DNA of 47,165 nt, from contig CAZZAO010000029.1 in NCBI GenBank assembly GCA_964652205.1, positions 1-47,165 of the forward strand, in the 5' to 3' direction. The translations under genes were made by a program, and so were the position numbers. This document shows positions 23,275 through 31,483 of the stretch, one piece after another (position 1 is the stretch's first letter; every line of letters begins with the position of its first letter). The DNA comes from ZC4RG36 sp964652205 (GTDB taxonomy: Bacteria; Chloroflexota; Anaerolineae; Aggregatilineales; Phototrophicaceae). The notes beneath the pieces were generated by a model. It was not told where the DNA came from, did not search any database, and worked only from the letters and a program-made list of their open reading frames with translations.

Positions 23275-24027
23275 CTACGGCGCGCGCAGCAGATAGATAT
23301 TCGACTCGGCCTGCCCGCCGTCGCTGAAGATCGGCGCAAGCTCCGGCTCATCATCGTAAAAATGACCGGGAACCGGCTCGGCTTCTTCCAGCGTCCAGAG
23401 TCCCGAGACGAGCGCGGCCATCTGCTCGATGGTGCGCGGATAGAGCTGCATCCCGAACTGCGCCCACTCATCTGTCGAGCGAATCGTCCCGTGCTCGTCC
23501 GCTTCGAGGAAGCGCATATTGTTGAAGGCGAAGGCTTTCATCCCCAGGCCGAGGAACAGCCGCAGCACGCCGCGCGCCGCGTCGTCGGAGAGAAAGTGAA
23601 ACAGGCCGGTCGAGACAGCCGTCGTCGCGCCGGGGACGCGCTGGAAGTCCTCTGGCTTACGGATGTCAACCACTTCGGCACGATACCCGGCCTCGCGCGC
23701 TTCGGTCACAACGGCAGCGCTGGCGTCGGTGTAATAGAGGATCCGGTCAGGTCGGGGCGAAAAGGGGGTCGGCCTGCCGCCGCCGAGCAGCACGACGTCC
23801 TTCAGATTCCAGCGCTTGATGGCGGTCGCGGCAATCGGGGCCTGAAGGGCAAAGACGCGCGGCATTGGCGGATAAAAGTCGAGGACGCGGGCGACGAAGG
23901 CCGTCATGAACTCGTCGGTTTCGACCGTCCAACCCTCGACCAGATGCGGCGCGCGCTCCACCATCCACTGCCACATCATCCGCGCGCCAAGCAGATCCGA
24001 GCGAAATTCCTTCGGGTTCGTCGGCAT
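23275..24027 (-). CDS. Rossmann-like protein, possibly SAM-dependent methyltransferase-like
   Basis: 250 residues. The alternation of strands and helices (VFALQAPIAATAIKRWNLKDVVLLGGGR, RILYYTDASAAVVTEAREAGYRAEVVDI, TTAVSTGLFHFLSDDAARGVLRLFLGLGMKAFAFNN) has the rhythm of a class I methyltransferase: a Gly-rich first loop (LLGGGR), an acidic residue at the end of strand 2 and a 'LFHFLSDD' segment like motif IV/V. The canonical E/DxGxGxG motif is not clear, so substrate and activity are uncertain. GGAGG lies immediately upstream of the ATG. It is a single gene between the iron-uptake terminator and the STAS-like gene. Confidence 0.5.
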   Translation of the reverse strand: MPTNPKEFRSDLLGARMMWQWMVERAPHLVEGWTVETDEFMTAFVARVLDFYPPMPRVFALQAPIAATAIKRWNLKDVVLLGGGRPTPFSPRPDRILYYTDASAAVVTEAREAGYRAEVVDIRKPEDFQRVPGATTAVSTGLFHFLSDDAARGVLRLFLGLGMKAFAFNNMRFLEADEHGTIRSTDEWAQFGMQLYPRTIEQMAALVSGLWTLEEAEPVPGHFYDDEPELAPIFSDGGQAESNIYLLRAP

Positions 24028-24125
24028 ACATCCTCCGCACAGCAGGGAAATAGGCCGTGAGAATACACGAGAAAGGCGCGCTCAGGCAAATAGAATCGGC
24101 GGCGCAGGGCCGCCGTTCGTTCAGG

Positions 24126-24509
24126 TCAGGGGGTCGAAGGAAGTTCCTGCGGGTGCTCGCGGGCGACCATGTCGCGCAGATAGACCATCCCCGGTTCGCG
24201 GCTCTCGAAGAAGCGGTACGGCTTGCGAATCATGGTTGGAATCGTCAGCTTGGCGAAGCGGTTTGCGCCAATAAACGCGAAGGCCATCGTGTTGCGGTGA
24301 TTGACCAACTCCAGCAGGGACGAAATCATCGTGACCTGAAGCGGCAGGGTGATGGATTTGCTCAGATCGACGACGAAATAGACCGGCTGTTCCTTGAGGA
24401 CGGCGAGGCATTCCCCCATCGCTACCTCATAATCCTGCACCGTGACGCGGCCTTCATAATCCGCCGACATGATCCACGGTTTCTCAACCCAGTAGGCTTT
24501 ACTGCTCAT
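24126..24509 (-). CDS. Small STAS/SpoIIAA-like protein
   Basis: 127 residues. The pattern is a strand (YEGRVTVQDYEVAMGECLAVL), then QPVYFVVDLSKS, then a helix (LQVTMISSLLELVNHRNTMAFAFIGANRFAKLTI), then RKPYRFFESREP. This alpha/beta order fits a STAS/SpoIIAA fold, but no conserved phosphorylation Ser is certain. It resembles the divergent gene at 24697-25077 at the strand 'PVYWVIDVRN', so the two are probably relatives. GAGGGG precedes the ATG by 8 bases. It may work with the sensor kinase downstream on the other strand, an inference from position only. Confidence 0.6.
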   Translation of the reverse strand: MSSKAYWVEKPWIMSADYEGRVTVQDYEVAMGECLAVLKEQPVYFVVDLSKSITLPLQVTMISSLLELVNHRNTMAFAFIGANRFAKLTIPTMIRKPYRFFESREPGMVYLRDMVAREHPQELPSTP

Positions 24510-24696
24510 CGACCATCCCCCTCAACCCGGTGCCGGATCAGGTGTTATACCGCTCGGCGATACTTTAACGATATGCGGAGATGCTGTTTTTTGCATGAAG
24601 ATAGAGAAAATAGGAAATAATTCACATATTCTTTCTTCACCCATCTGCGCCCTCACTGCACAATGAAGGCATGACACCTGCCGAGGAGTGATGATG

Positions 24697-25077
24697 ATGC
24701 CGACCAATGTCGTGAAACTTCCGAACCTGCCCGTGCTGCTGACCACGCTGCCTGAAGGGGCCGACCTGCAATCGCTTTTCGACGCTTTTGCGCGTAATAT
24801 CGAGTTGTCCCGGCTGAATGTCGACCCGGTCTACTGGGTCATCGACGTGCGTAACGCGCGCCACACTTTTTCATCCAGCGTGACTGCCTGGGTGCAGATT
24901 GCCCAGGGGCTGAGCGGCTCGTCAATCACTCCCGGCCTGCGCATGGCCTTCGTCGCCGACTCCTCCATGCTGGCCTTCTTCGCTCAGTTAAAGCTGACTG
25001 CCTACTGCGCGCTCGAAGACGCCACGATCCATGCCGTCCATCAAGCGGCGCAGACTCAGCCCGTACTGACGGCCTGA
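24697..25077 (+). CDS. Small STAS/SpoIIAA-like protein, relative of the divergent neighbour
   Basis: 126 residues from MPTNVVKLPNLPVLL. The core DPVYWVIDVRNARHTFSSSVTAWVQIAQGL, then PGLRMAFVADSSMLAFFAQLKL, parallels the divergent protein's strand-helix-strand core (QPVYFVVDLSKS ... AFAFIGANRFAKL). Four in-frame starts (GTG ATG ATG ATG) follow GAGGAG directly; the ATG at 24697 has the best spacing. The histidine kinase starts about 100 bases downstream on the same strand, so co-transcription is possible. The molecular function is unknown. Confidence 0.6.
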   Translation: MPTNVVKLPNLPVLLTTLPEGADLQSLFDAFARNIELSRLNVDPVYWVIDVRNARHTFSSSVTAWVQIAQGLSGSSITPGLRMAFVADSSMLAFFAQLKLTAYCALEDATIHAVHQAAQTQPVLTA

Positions 25078-25175
25078 ACGCTGGCGCGATTCACCTGCCA
25101 GCGACCAGAATGTTCTCTGGCCGGTAAGATCGAGCGGCTCGTCTGCCCTGACGTCCGCTCGGATTTCGAGGTCGT

Positions 25176-27794
25176 ATGAGCGATTTGCGCCGAACAACCC
25201 TCCACATGCAGCCGACGGCGAGCTTACTGGCCCTGAGCACGATGGTCAATGTGGCTGACATCTGCGCTGCTATCATCGACCACGCCGCTCGTTTTTATGC
25301 CTGCGACGCGGCGGCGGTTATTCTGGTCGAGAAGGGTGGGTTTCGAGTGGGAGCCGCGCGCGGCTGGGCCGACGCCGATCTGGACGCCCTGATCGCTGAT
25401 CCGAGGGCTGAAGACGTGCTGCTGCTGGAAATTGCCGCAGGGCGCGGCGTGCCGATGATTGTCGATGATACGCAGAAGTCGCCGTTGTGGGCTGCCCTGC
25501 CAGAACTGCGCCGGGTTCGCTCGCACGCTGCCGTGCCTCTGGCGCTCGACAAGGGTGTGTTTGCGGTGTTGTGCCTCGAAAGTCGCGCCGTGGGCGCGTT
25601 CGCCGAAACTGACCGCCAGGGTCTGGAAACGCTCGGCCTTCACGCTGCCGTAGCGATTCAGAATGCCCGCCTGTATGAGCAGATGGCGCGGCGCACCGTC
25701 GAAATGGACGCGCTCCGCCGCCTGAGCAGTTACCGTGAACTCAATCTTGAGCTGACCGAGCAGATCACGCTGATCCTCAATGATCTGCTGACGTTGGTGG
25801 AAGCCGCCAGCACGGATCGCCTGTTCCTGTACGAGGAAGGCCGTCTGCTCTGGGGGATCGAGCAGGATATTCATAACCGCCCCAGCCGCCGGATCGAGGA
25901 GCCAGAGCCGGACAGCCTCTATTACCGCGTCGCCCGCGAGGGCGAGTGCCTGGTGATCGACGCCGATGGTCTGATTCAGCCGCTAGCGTTAGGAGAGCCG
26001 CCGCTTCGGGCGGCGGCGGTCGCGGTGCCGTTGATGGTCGGCCAGCGTGTCATCGGCGTCGTCAGCCTCCATTTCAGCGACCTTCAGACGGCGGATGATG
26101 CCCTGCTCAGGCTGATGCAGTTAGTCGCCGATCAGTCGGCGCTCGCCATTGAGAATTACCAGTATTTTCGGCGTCAGGAGCGCCGAGGCTCCGAACTCGA
26201 CTTCCTGATTAAAGTCCTGACTGCCGCTTCGGTCGCGCGTCCCATCGAGGACTCGCTCCATGACGTCGCGCGCGTCATTCGCGCCTCACTGGATGCCGTG
26301 GCGATTGGGATTTATCTGCCCCGAACCGAGGTCGGTGACGGTGGCGAGCAGCGGCGGTTGCTGCGCCCGACGGCCTTCGACGGCGCGGAGAAAACGCGCT
26401 GGGAAATCGAGCCGATTCTGGTCGGCGACCCCAACAGCCTGGCCGGAATGGTCGCGCAGGATTTGTATCCTGAAGTCATCGACGAGATCGAGCGCCAGAC
26501 CGATTACGTTCCCCTCAACGCTCAGGCCAGCTCGGTGATCTTCATTCCGCTGGCGAAGGCCGACGCGCTCGACGGGTTGATTACAGTCGAGTTTCCGCCG
26601 GATGGCAACCCGTTCGATCAGGATATGCTCAAGCTGCTGCTCGTGCTGGCGAACACGCTGCCCGCTGTATTCCAGAATATGACGCTCTGGAACCAGTTGA
26701 GCAAGAGTGAGAAGCGCTTTCGCCAACTGGCTGAATCGGTCAGCGAGGTGTTTGCGTTGATCGACCCGCACCTGCACAGGGTGCTGTACATCAGCCCGGC
26801 GTTCGAGACGATCTGGGGACGGCCTGAGAGCTACCTGTACGTCGATCAGAGTCTCGACCCGTTTCTGGAAACTATTCATCCCGACGACCGCGACCAGTTT
26901 ATGGAACAGCGCAACCGGGCTGCCGGGGGCGTACATCCCGAAGCCGCGACCGAGATGCGCATCATCCGCCCTGACGGTGAAATCCGCTGGATTCGGATCC
27001 ACACCTTTCCGGTCGAAAATGAAGCCGGGCAGGTTTATCGGCTGGCGACGGTCAGCGAGGATATCACTCAGCGCAAGGTCGCCGACGAGCAGGCGCTGGA
27101 GCTGGTGGTTGAGCGGCACAAGACGCACCTGCTCGGCGAGTTCATTACCAATATGTCGCACGACTTCCGCACGCCGCTGGCGACCATCAATACCAGCACT
27201 TATCTGCTGGAGCGGACGGACGATCCCCACACGCGCAGCAAGCGTATTCAGGTGATCGGTCAGCAGGTTATCCGGCTGGAAAAGCTGCTTGACGGCCTGC
27301 TGACGATCACCCGGCTCGATCAGGGCGTCGAGCTGAAGCTCGCGCCGGTCGACCTGAGCGAGCTGGCGCTCCAGATCGAATCGCGCGTCCAGGTGCTGAT
27401 CGCGCCGCGCCGACAGACAATCCGGCTGGAAACCGACAGCCGCGCGGTCGCGGTCGCCGATGCGATCAGGCTCGATCAGGCGCTGATGAACCTCATCCAG
27501 AACGCCATTCAGTTCACGCCCGAAGGCGGAGAAATCGTCCTGGCGACGGGCGTCATCGGCAGTCGGGTCTATCTTGAAGTCCGCGACAGCGGCATCGGCA
27601 TCGAAGCCGCCGACCTGCCGCACGTCTTCGACCGCTTCTATCGCGCTGACCGCGCGCGCGGCCCCGAAACCGGCGGGATTGGCCTCGGCCTTGCCATTGC
27701 CCGCAAGATCGTCGAGCTGCATGACGGCACTATCGAGGTCGAGAGTGTCCTCAATCGGGGGACGACCTTCCGCATGATGCTCCCGCGCGCCTGA
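25176..27794 (+). CDS. Multi-GAF/PAS sensor histidine kinase
   Basis: 872 residues, soluble. Two or three GAF-like domains span about residues 12-165, 190-335 and 345-500 (e.g. AVPLALDKGVFAVLCLESRAVG and AVPLMVGQRVIGVVSLHFSD). A PAS domain with PAC follows at about 505-630 (FALIDPHLHRVLYISPAFETIWG ... EDITQRK). The HisKA dimerisation domain carries His662 in NMSHDFRTPLA. The ATPase domain has the N box NLIQNAIQF, G1 DSGIGI, an F box FDRFYR and G2 GGIGLGLAIA, all intact, so it should autophosphorylate. GAF and PAS domains sense small ligands or redox state; the signal here is unknown. The response regulator 366 bases downstream is the likely partner. Confidence 0.92.
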   Translation: MSDLRRTTLHMQPTASLLALSTMVNVADICAAIIDHAARFYACDAAAVILVEKGGFRVGAARGWADADLDALIADPRAEDVLLLEIAAGRGVPMIVDDTQKSPLWAALPELRRVRSHAAVPLALDKGVFAVLCLESRAVGAFAETDRQGLETLGLHAAVAIQNARLYEQMARRTVEMDALRRLSSYRELNLELTEQITLILNDLLTLVEAASTDRLFLYEEGRLLWGIEQDIHNRPSRRIEEPEPDSLYYRVAREGECLVIDADGLIQPLALGEPPLRAAAVAVPLMVGQRVIGVVSLHFSDLQTADDALLRLMQLVADQSALAIENYQYFRRQERRGSELDFLIKVLTAASVARPIEDSLHDVARVIRASLDAVAIGIYLPRTEVGDGGEQRRLLRPTAFDGAEKTRWEIEPILVGDPNSLAGMVAQDLYPEVIDEIERQTDYVPLNAQASSVIFIPLAKADALDGLITVEFPPDGNPFDQDMLKLLLVLANTLPAVFQNMTLWNQLSKSEKRFRQLAESVSEVFALIDPHLHRVLYISPAFETIWGRPESYLYVDQSLDPFLETIHPDDRDQFMEQRNRAAGGVHPEAATEMRIIRPDGEIRWIRIHTFPVENEAGQVYRLATVSEDITQRKVADEQALELVVERHKTHLLGEFITNMSHDFRTPLATINTSTYLLERTDDPHTRSKRIQVIGQQVIRLEKLLDGLLTITRLDQGVELKLAPVDLSELALQIESRVQVLIAPRRQTIRLETDSRAVAVADAIRLDQALMNLIQNAIQFTPEGGEIVLATGVIGSRVYLEVRDSGIGIEAADLPHVFDRFYRADRARGPETGGIGLGLAIARKIVELHDGTIEVESVLNRGTTFRMMLPRA

Positions 27795-27841
27795 CCGCTC
27801 CCAGCGCCCCACTGAAGCCACACGATTCTGCGCTATCGACG

Positions 27842-28048
27842 GGTAAGCGGGCTGTTGTACGGCCCTGATTATCCTCTCCAGCATCGACAACGGCTGAAAT
27901 ACTCCGTAATGGTGGTAAGCAGGTTGTTGCACTCCCCCTGTTATCCTTATCAACGTCGGCTTTCGGGCTGATGGACGGGTGGGCAGTGAGGATCAAAGCG
28001 CTGGTAAGCAGGTTGTTGCACCCGCCCTGTTAACCTTATCAGCATCGG
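27842..28048. repeat. Three imperfect 46-bp repeats with stem-loop potential
   Basis: Copies begin at 27842, 27914 and 28003, each about 46 bases, all on the plus strand. They open with GGTAAGC(A/G)GG and have TGTTG(C/T)AC, then CCCTG and a (T/C)C(A/G)(A/G)C(A/G)TCG end. The third can pair GGTAA-CAGG with CCTGTTAACC, the others less perfectly. They fill the gap between the kinase and the response regulator genes. Their role is unknown. Confidence 0.65.
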
Positions 28049-28159
28049 GGCGTGGCGCTCGGCCCGCCCGAAACGAACGAAGAACCACAGTAAGCGTTGT
28101 GTTGTATGGCATCCATGACTGTGATAGCGGCTGCGAAAGCTCGAATGGCAGGTGACAGA

Positions 28160-28594
28160 ATGACGCGGATTTTACTGGTCGAAGATGATCTCAACCTGCG
28201 ACACCTGATGAGTGAAGTGCTCGACCTCAACGGCTATGCGGTGACGGCGGTCAGAGACGGATGCGAGGCGCTGGCGCGCCTGCGGGCTAACGACCTGCCC
28301 GACCTGATCCTGTCTGACCTGCTGATGGAACCGATGGGCGGCGCGGAGCTGCTCGACGCGGTTCGCGGCGAGTGGTTGTGGCACGAAATTCCGTTCGTCC
28401 TGGTATCTGGCAGCGATCATCTCTCCAGCCAGCAGAACAGGCTCCACCATCAGCCCGATGGCTATGTTGGCAAGCCGTTTGGCATCCCTGAGATGCTGCT
28501 GACCGTCGAGCGCGCGCTTGCCAGCAATCGTTCGGTCGCGCCGATCAAGCCGCCGCAGACTCAGCCGCGCCCGCTGGCGCATACCGGCAGCTAA
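28160..28594 (+). CDS. Single-domain response regulator
   Basis: 144 residues from MTRILLVEDDLNLRHLM. The receiver domain is complete: the acidic pair EDD at residues 8-10, the phospho-acceptor Asp in LILSDLLM near residue 53, the conserved Ser in FVLVSGS and the Lys in GYVGKPF. The last 25 residues are Pro/Gln-rich (PIKPPQTQPRPLAH) and not a DNA-binding output domain. It is therefore a stand-alone or tail-tagged receiver, probably phosphorylated by the upstream kinase. I favour the ATG at 28160; an in-frame ATG at 28145 adds five residues. A strong terminator follows. Confidence 0.88.
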   Translation: MTRILLVEDDLNLRHLMSEVLDLNGYAVTAVRDGCEALARLRANDLPDLILSDLLMEPMGGAELLDAVRGEWLWHEIPFVLVSGSDHLSSQQNRLHHQPDGYVGKPFGIPEMLLTVERALASNRSVAPIKPPQTQPRPLAHTGS

Positions 28595-28610
28595 CACCGT
28601 TCACCCGACA

Positions 28611-28650
28611 AAAAACGAGGGCGCGGCCATCAGGGACGCGCCCTCGTTTT
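28611..28650 (+). terminator. Rho-independent terminator
   Basis: AAAACGAGGGCGCG (to 28625) pairs with CGCGCCCTCGTTTT (28637-28650), flanked by A and T runs, after the response regulator stop. Confidence 0.85.
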
Positions 28651-28660
28651 GTTTTGCGCG

Positions 28661-28840
28661 CCCTCACCCCCGGCCCCTGTCCCGCCGGGAGAGGGGAGAA
28701 AGACCAGGTCGTTCGCACCCGCTCCCCCCTCTCCGTTTACGGGGGGGTCAGGGGGAGGGGGCGGATCGGCAGGAGCCGAAGGCCGCGTCGGTCAGGGGAG
28801 GGGTCGGCTTTCGTCGGGGCGCGAACCTTTGCGTCCGCGA
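28661..28840. repeat. Composite interspersed repeat block, copy A
   Basis: It contains the CCCTCACCCCCGGCCCC / GAGAGGGGAG inverted element, a CTCCCCCCTCTCCG...CGG half, a TCGGCAGGAGCCGAAGGCC segment and GGGGAGGGGTCGGCTTTCGTC. The same pieces occur in the same order at 39582-40000, with about 20 identical bases (28768-28787 and 39938-39957). No ORF is supported here. Confidence 0.75.
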
Positions 28841-28884
28841 ACTGGAAACCTTCGTACACCGCCCTGATCCATCACGCGCGTGAC

Positions 28885-29967
28885 TTAGCCTCTGGCGAAG
28901 CGCAGCGACTGCATCAGCGCGTCAAGCTGGTCGAGGCCAGGCGTGAACTGATCGGCGGGCAGGCTGGTCAGCCGGTCGGTGATCTCGGTCAGATACTTCT
29001 CGTATTCGCTCGGCTGCGCGTACTGATCGGCGATTTGCTGATAATCGACTGTGTCGGGCAGAGCGGGTGTGCGGACGGCAAACTGCGCGCTGACATACAC
29101 GCGGCCATCGCGGCTGAAACCACGAAATTCATAGCGCAGATTTTCGTTCGAGGCGACGCTCAAATCCTGCGCGTACCACGTCAGAAAGCGGACGCCCTGG
29201 CCGCCGTCGCCCAGCGTCAGGGACTTGATTGAGGCGCGGATGACCTGCGCGGCGTTGATGATCGGCACTTCGGGAAGCGGGTCTTTGCTGCTGGCGCTCT
29301 GGCTGGCGATCAGCGCCTTGAGTTCAGCCAGCGCGCTGCCCGTGTTCGGGTCGAGCTTGCTGAAGCCCGCCGCCGGGTAAACAGTCAGCGTAGAGGAGGG
29401 GTACGAACTGCTCTCAGTCCCGTCGAAGAACGTGAACTGCACGCCTGCCGGGGCGATGCCCCAGCCCGGCCCGTCCGCTGTGGCCGGGTATTCCGGCAGG
29501 TCTGCGGCTGAAACAGCGGGCGCGATACGGCTGTCGAAGCTGAACTGAACGTCGTGACTGTCCACCGAAACCGTCCCGGCTTCTTCAGTGGCAATCGGCG
29601 TCGGCTCGTAGGGGACGATAAAGTAGTCGCTGCCCTTGCCTTCGACGGTATAGCCGAACAGATCACCGGACGCGATTTGCCACCAGATATAGCCGTCGGC
29701 GCAGAATGGGCCGGAATAGAGGTCGAGCATCTGGCCGGGCTGAAGCTGGCCCACCAGTGCTTCCTTCAGCCCGTAATAGCTGCGGACGTTATTGGCCGCG
29801 CCCGGCGTGACGATGGCCCTGAAGCCCGAACGAAGCTGTGTGACCGGCGCGCCGGGACACGGTTCCGATGTCGGGGCCTGCGCGAGGATGCCGCTGGTTC
29901 CACCGATCAGGCCGACTGCCAGCCCTGCGGCGGCAATAAGCGAGCGAAAGGCGCGTTGACTGTTCAT
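28885..29967 (-). CDS. Secreted SH3-like repeat protein, paralogue A
   Basis: 360 residues, with a signal peptide (RSLIAAAGLAVGLIGGTSGILAQ, cleavage near 30). An SH3-like module follows: CPGAPVTQLRSGFRAIV, ANNVRSYYGLKEALVGQL, CADGYIWWQIASGDLFGYTVEG. Then comes a beta-rich domain of about 230 residues (DVQFSFDSRIAPAV, TFFDGTESSSYPSSTLTVYPAAGF, GQGVRFLTWYAQDLSVASNENLRYEFRGFSRDGR), ending LDALMQSLRFARG. The two cysteines (CPG and FCADG) probably pair. It is clearly homologous to the next gene. The function is unknown; an envelope or secreted role is likely. Confidence 0.8.
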   Translation of the reverse strand: MNSQRAFRSLIAAAGLAVGLIGGTSGILAQAPTSEPCPGAPVTQLRSGFRAIVTPGAANNVRSYYGLKEALVGQLQPGQMLDLYSGPFCADGYIWWQIASGDLFGYTVEGKGSDYFIVPYEPTPIATEEAGTVSVDSHDVQFSFDSRIAPAVSAADLPEYPATADGPGWGIAPAGVQFTFFDGTESSSYPSSTLTVYPAAGFSKLDPNTGSALAELKALIASQSASSKDPLPEVPIINAAQVIRASIKSLTLGDGGQGVRFLTWYAQDLSVASNENLRYEFRGFSRDGRVYVSAQFAVRTPALPDTVDYQQIADQYAQPSEYEKYLTEITDRLTSLPADQFTPGLDQLDALMQSLRFARG

Positions 29968-30102
29968 GATCGTTTGACCTGCTGTGTGTGCTTGCCTTCG
30001 GAAGTGAGTCTCAGCCTACGACGACTTCGCAGCAGCCACATCCGCCGTTGGGCGGAACCAGAGGGCAACCATCGATTGATTGTCGGGAGAGGGTGGAGAT
30101 CA

Positions 30103-30141
30103 GCGGCGGAGCGCGAGTGAGCCTCACTCGCGCTCCGCCGC
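30103..30141. terminator. Perfect 39-base hairpin
   Basis: GCGGCGGAGCGCGAGTGAG (30103-30121) and its exact complement (30123-30141) form a 19-bp palindrome with a minimal loop, 10 bases after the stop of paralogue B on the minus strand. A T tail is lacking, so it may work as a mRNA 3' stabiliser as well as a terminator. Confidence 0.7.
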
Positions 30142-30151
30142 AGTTCGCGGG

Positions 30152-31243
30152 TCAGCCGTTGGCGAAGCGGATCGACTGCATCAGCGCGTCGAGCTGGTCG
30201 AGCGGCGGCGTGAACTGATCTGCCGAGGCGCTGTCGAGCGCCTGTGTCGTCTGGCTGAGATAGTCGGGGAAGGCGTTGTCGCTCGAGAACATCGTGTCGA
30301 TGCCGGAGTAGTCAATCGTGTCCGGCAGGACGGGCGATGTGACGCCAATCGAGGCTGAGATGTAATGGCTGCCGTCGGCGCTGAAGCCGCGGAACTGGTA
30401 CGAGGCGTTTTCGTTCGAGAGCAGGGTGACGTCGCTGGCGTACCAGGTGATGAAACGCACGCCCTGGCCGCCGTCAGCCAGCGTCAGGTATTTGACCTGC
30501 GCGCGGATCATCTGATCGCCCTGAATTTCCGGCACTTCAGGGATGCGCGTCTCGGCATTCCCGCTCTGGCTGGCGATGGTCTGCCGGAGCGCGTCAATCT
30601 GCTGGCCGAGCGTTGGGTCGATGGCGGCGAAATCGCCGCTGTTGTAGACGGAAATGGTCGAGCGGTGCCAGGCCATCCCTTCCGTGCCGTCGAACAGAAT
30701 GAACTGCTTCCCGGCAGGCGTGACGCCTATCGTCTGATCGGGATACTGCGGGTCGGGCGGGTAGGCAGCGATGTCATTCACGGCGACCGCCGGGGCGAGG
30801 CGGCTGGCGAAGCTGAAGCGCACGCCGTCCTGATCGACGTTGACGGTATCCCCCTGCGCGGTGGCGATGGCTGGCGGCGTGTACGGGCCGACATAATAGG
30901 TGCTGCCGCGCCCTTCGGCGGTGTAGCCGGAAAGCTGCCCTTCGAGCGACTGGATGATGTACCAGGCGTAGCCGTCGGCGCAGATCGGGCCATCGTCGAT
31001 AACGAATGGCTGCCCCTTCGGCAGCTTGCCGACAATATCGGCGTTAATTGAGGCGTCGCTGCGGACGTTATTGGGGTCGTCGATGATGACGGCGGCCATC
31101 ATCCCCTGATGCAGTCGAATCGGCGGGTCGCCGGGGCAGGCGCTCGGCGTCGGGCTTTGTGCCAGCGCCGATTGCCCGCCGAGCAGGCCAACGGCCAGCC
31201 CCGCCAGCGCGATCATCGAGCGAAGTGTGTGTTTGCGTGCCAT
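30152..31243 (-). CDS. Secreted SH3-like repeat protein, paralogue B
   Basis: 363 residues with signal peptide (SMIALAGLAVGLLGGQSALAQ). It mirrors paralogue A throughout: CPGDPPIRLHQGMMAAVI, NNVRSDASINADIVGKLPKGQ, CADGYAWYIIQSLEGQLSGYTAEG, VRFSFASRLAPAVAV, FILFDGTEGMAWHRSTISVY, GGQGVRFITWYASDVTLLSNENASYQFRGFSADG and the ending LDALMQSIRFANG. Length, spacing and cysteines match, so the two arose by tandem duplication and have diverged substantially. The NVRSDASINADIVGKL segment resembles the SH3_3/SH3_8 fold. I chose the start at 31243 because it places the signal peptide at the terminus; an upstream in-frame ATG at 31348 gives no signal. Confidence 0.8.
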   Translation of the reverse strand: MARKHTLRSMIALAGLAVGLLGGQSALAQSPTPSACPGDPPIRLHQGMMAAVIIDDPNNVRSDASINADIVGKLPKGQPFVIDDGPICADGYAWYIIQSLEGQLSGYTAEGRGSTYYVGPYTPPAIATAQGDTVNVDQDGVRFSFASRLAPAVAVNDIAAYPPDPQYPDQTIGVTPAGKQFILFDGTEGMAWHRSTISVYNSGDFAAIDPTLGQQIDALRQTIASQSGNAETRIPEVPEIQGDQMIRAQVKYLTLADGGQGVRFITWYASDVTLLSNENASYQFRGFSADGSHYISASIGVTSPVLPDTIDYSGIDTMFSSDNAFPDYLSQTTQALDSASADQFTPPLDQLDALMQSIRFANG

Positions 31244-31428
31244 GATCCTGACCACCCTCTGTAAGTAGACCCTGCCGTAATGACGCCCGCAATTGTAGCT
31301 CGGTTCCCGGTGAACTTCATGATGGTTGGATGAGGCGTGTTTTCTCACAACGCTGGTTTTTAGCCCGGCGGCTTATTCATCCGTTTGTGATGGATAGGGG
31401 CCTTGTGCGAAGATTTTAGCTTCCGTAA

Positions 31429-31449
31429 GGGGCGCGATGATTCGCGCCC
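31429..31449 (-). terminator. Possible hairpin after glycerol kinase
   Basis: GGGCGCGA (31430-31437) pairs with TCGCGCCC (31442-31449), with a 4-base loop, about 35 bases after the GlpK stop on the minus strand. It lacks a clear T tail, and its sequence also resembles part of the interspersed repeat block. Confidence 0.4.
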
Positions 31450-31483
31450 GCGCGAAAACCCTTCGCTAGCGTCAGTTACCGAG

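Noticed and set aside
26286..27953. Minus-strand frame of 555 codons opposite the histidine kinase
   Set aside because: It lies across the PAS, HisKA and ATPase domains of a clearly coding gene and its own translation shows no recognisable domains.
27842..28048. Possible CRISPR array
   Set aside because: Only three degenerate copies, unequal spacing and no cas genes nearby.
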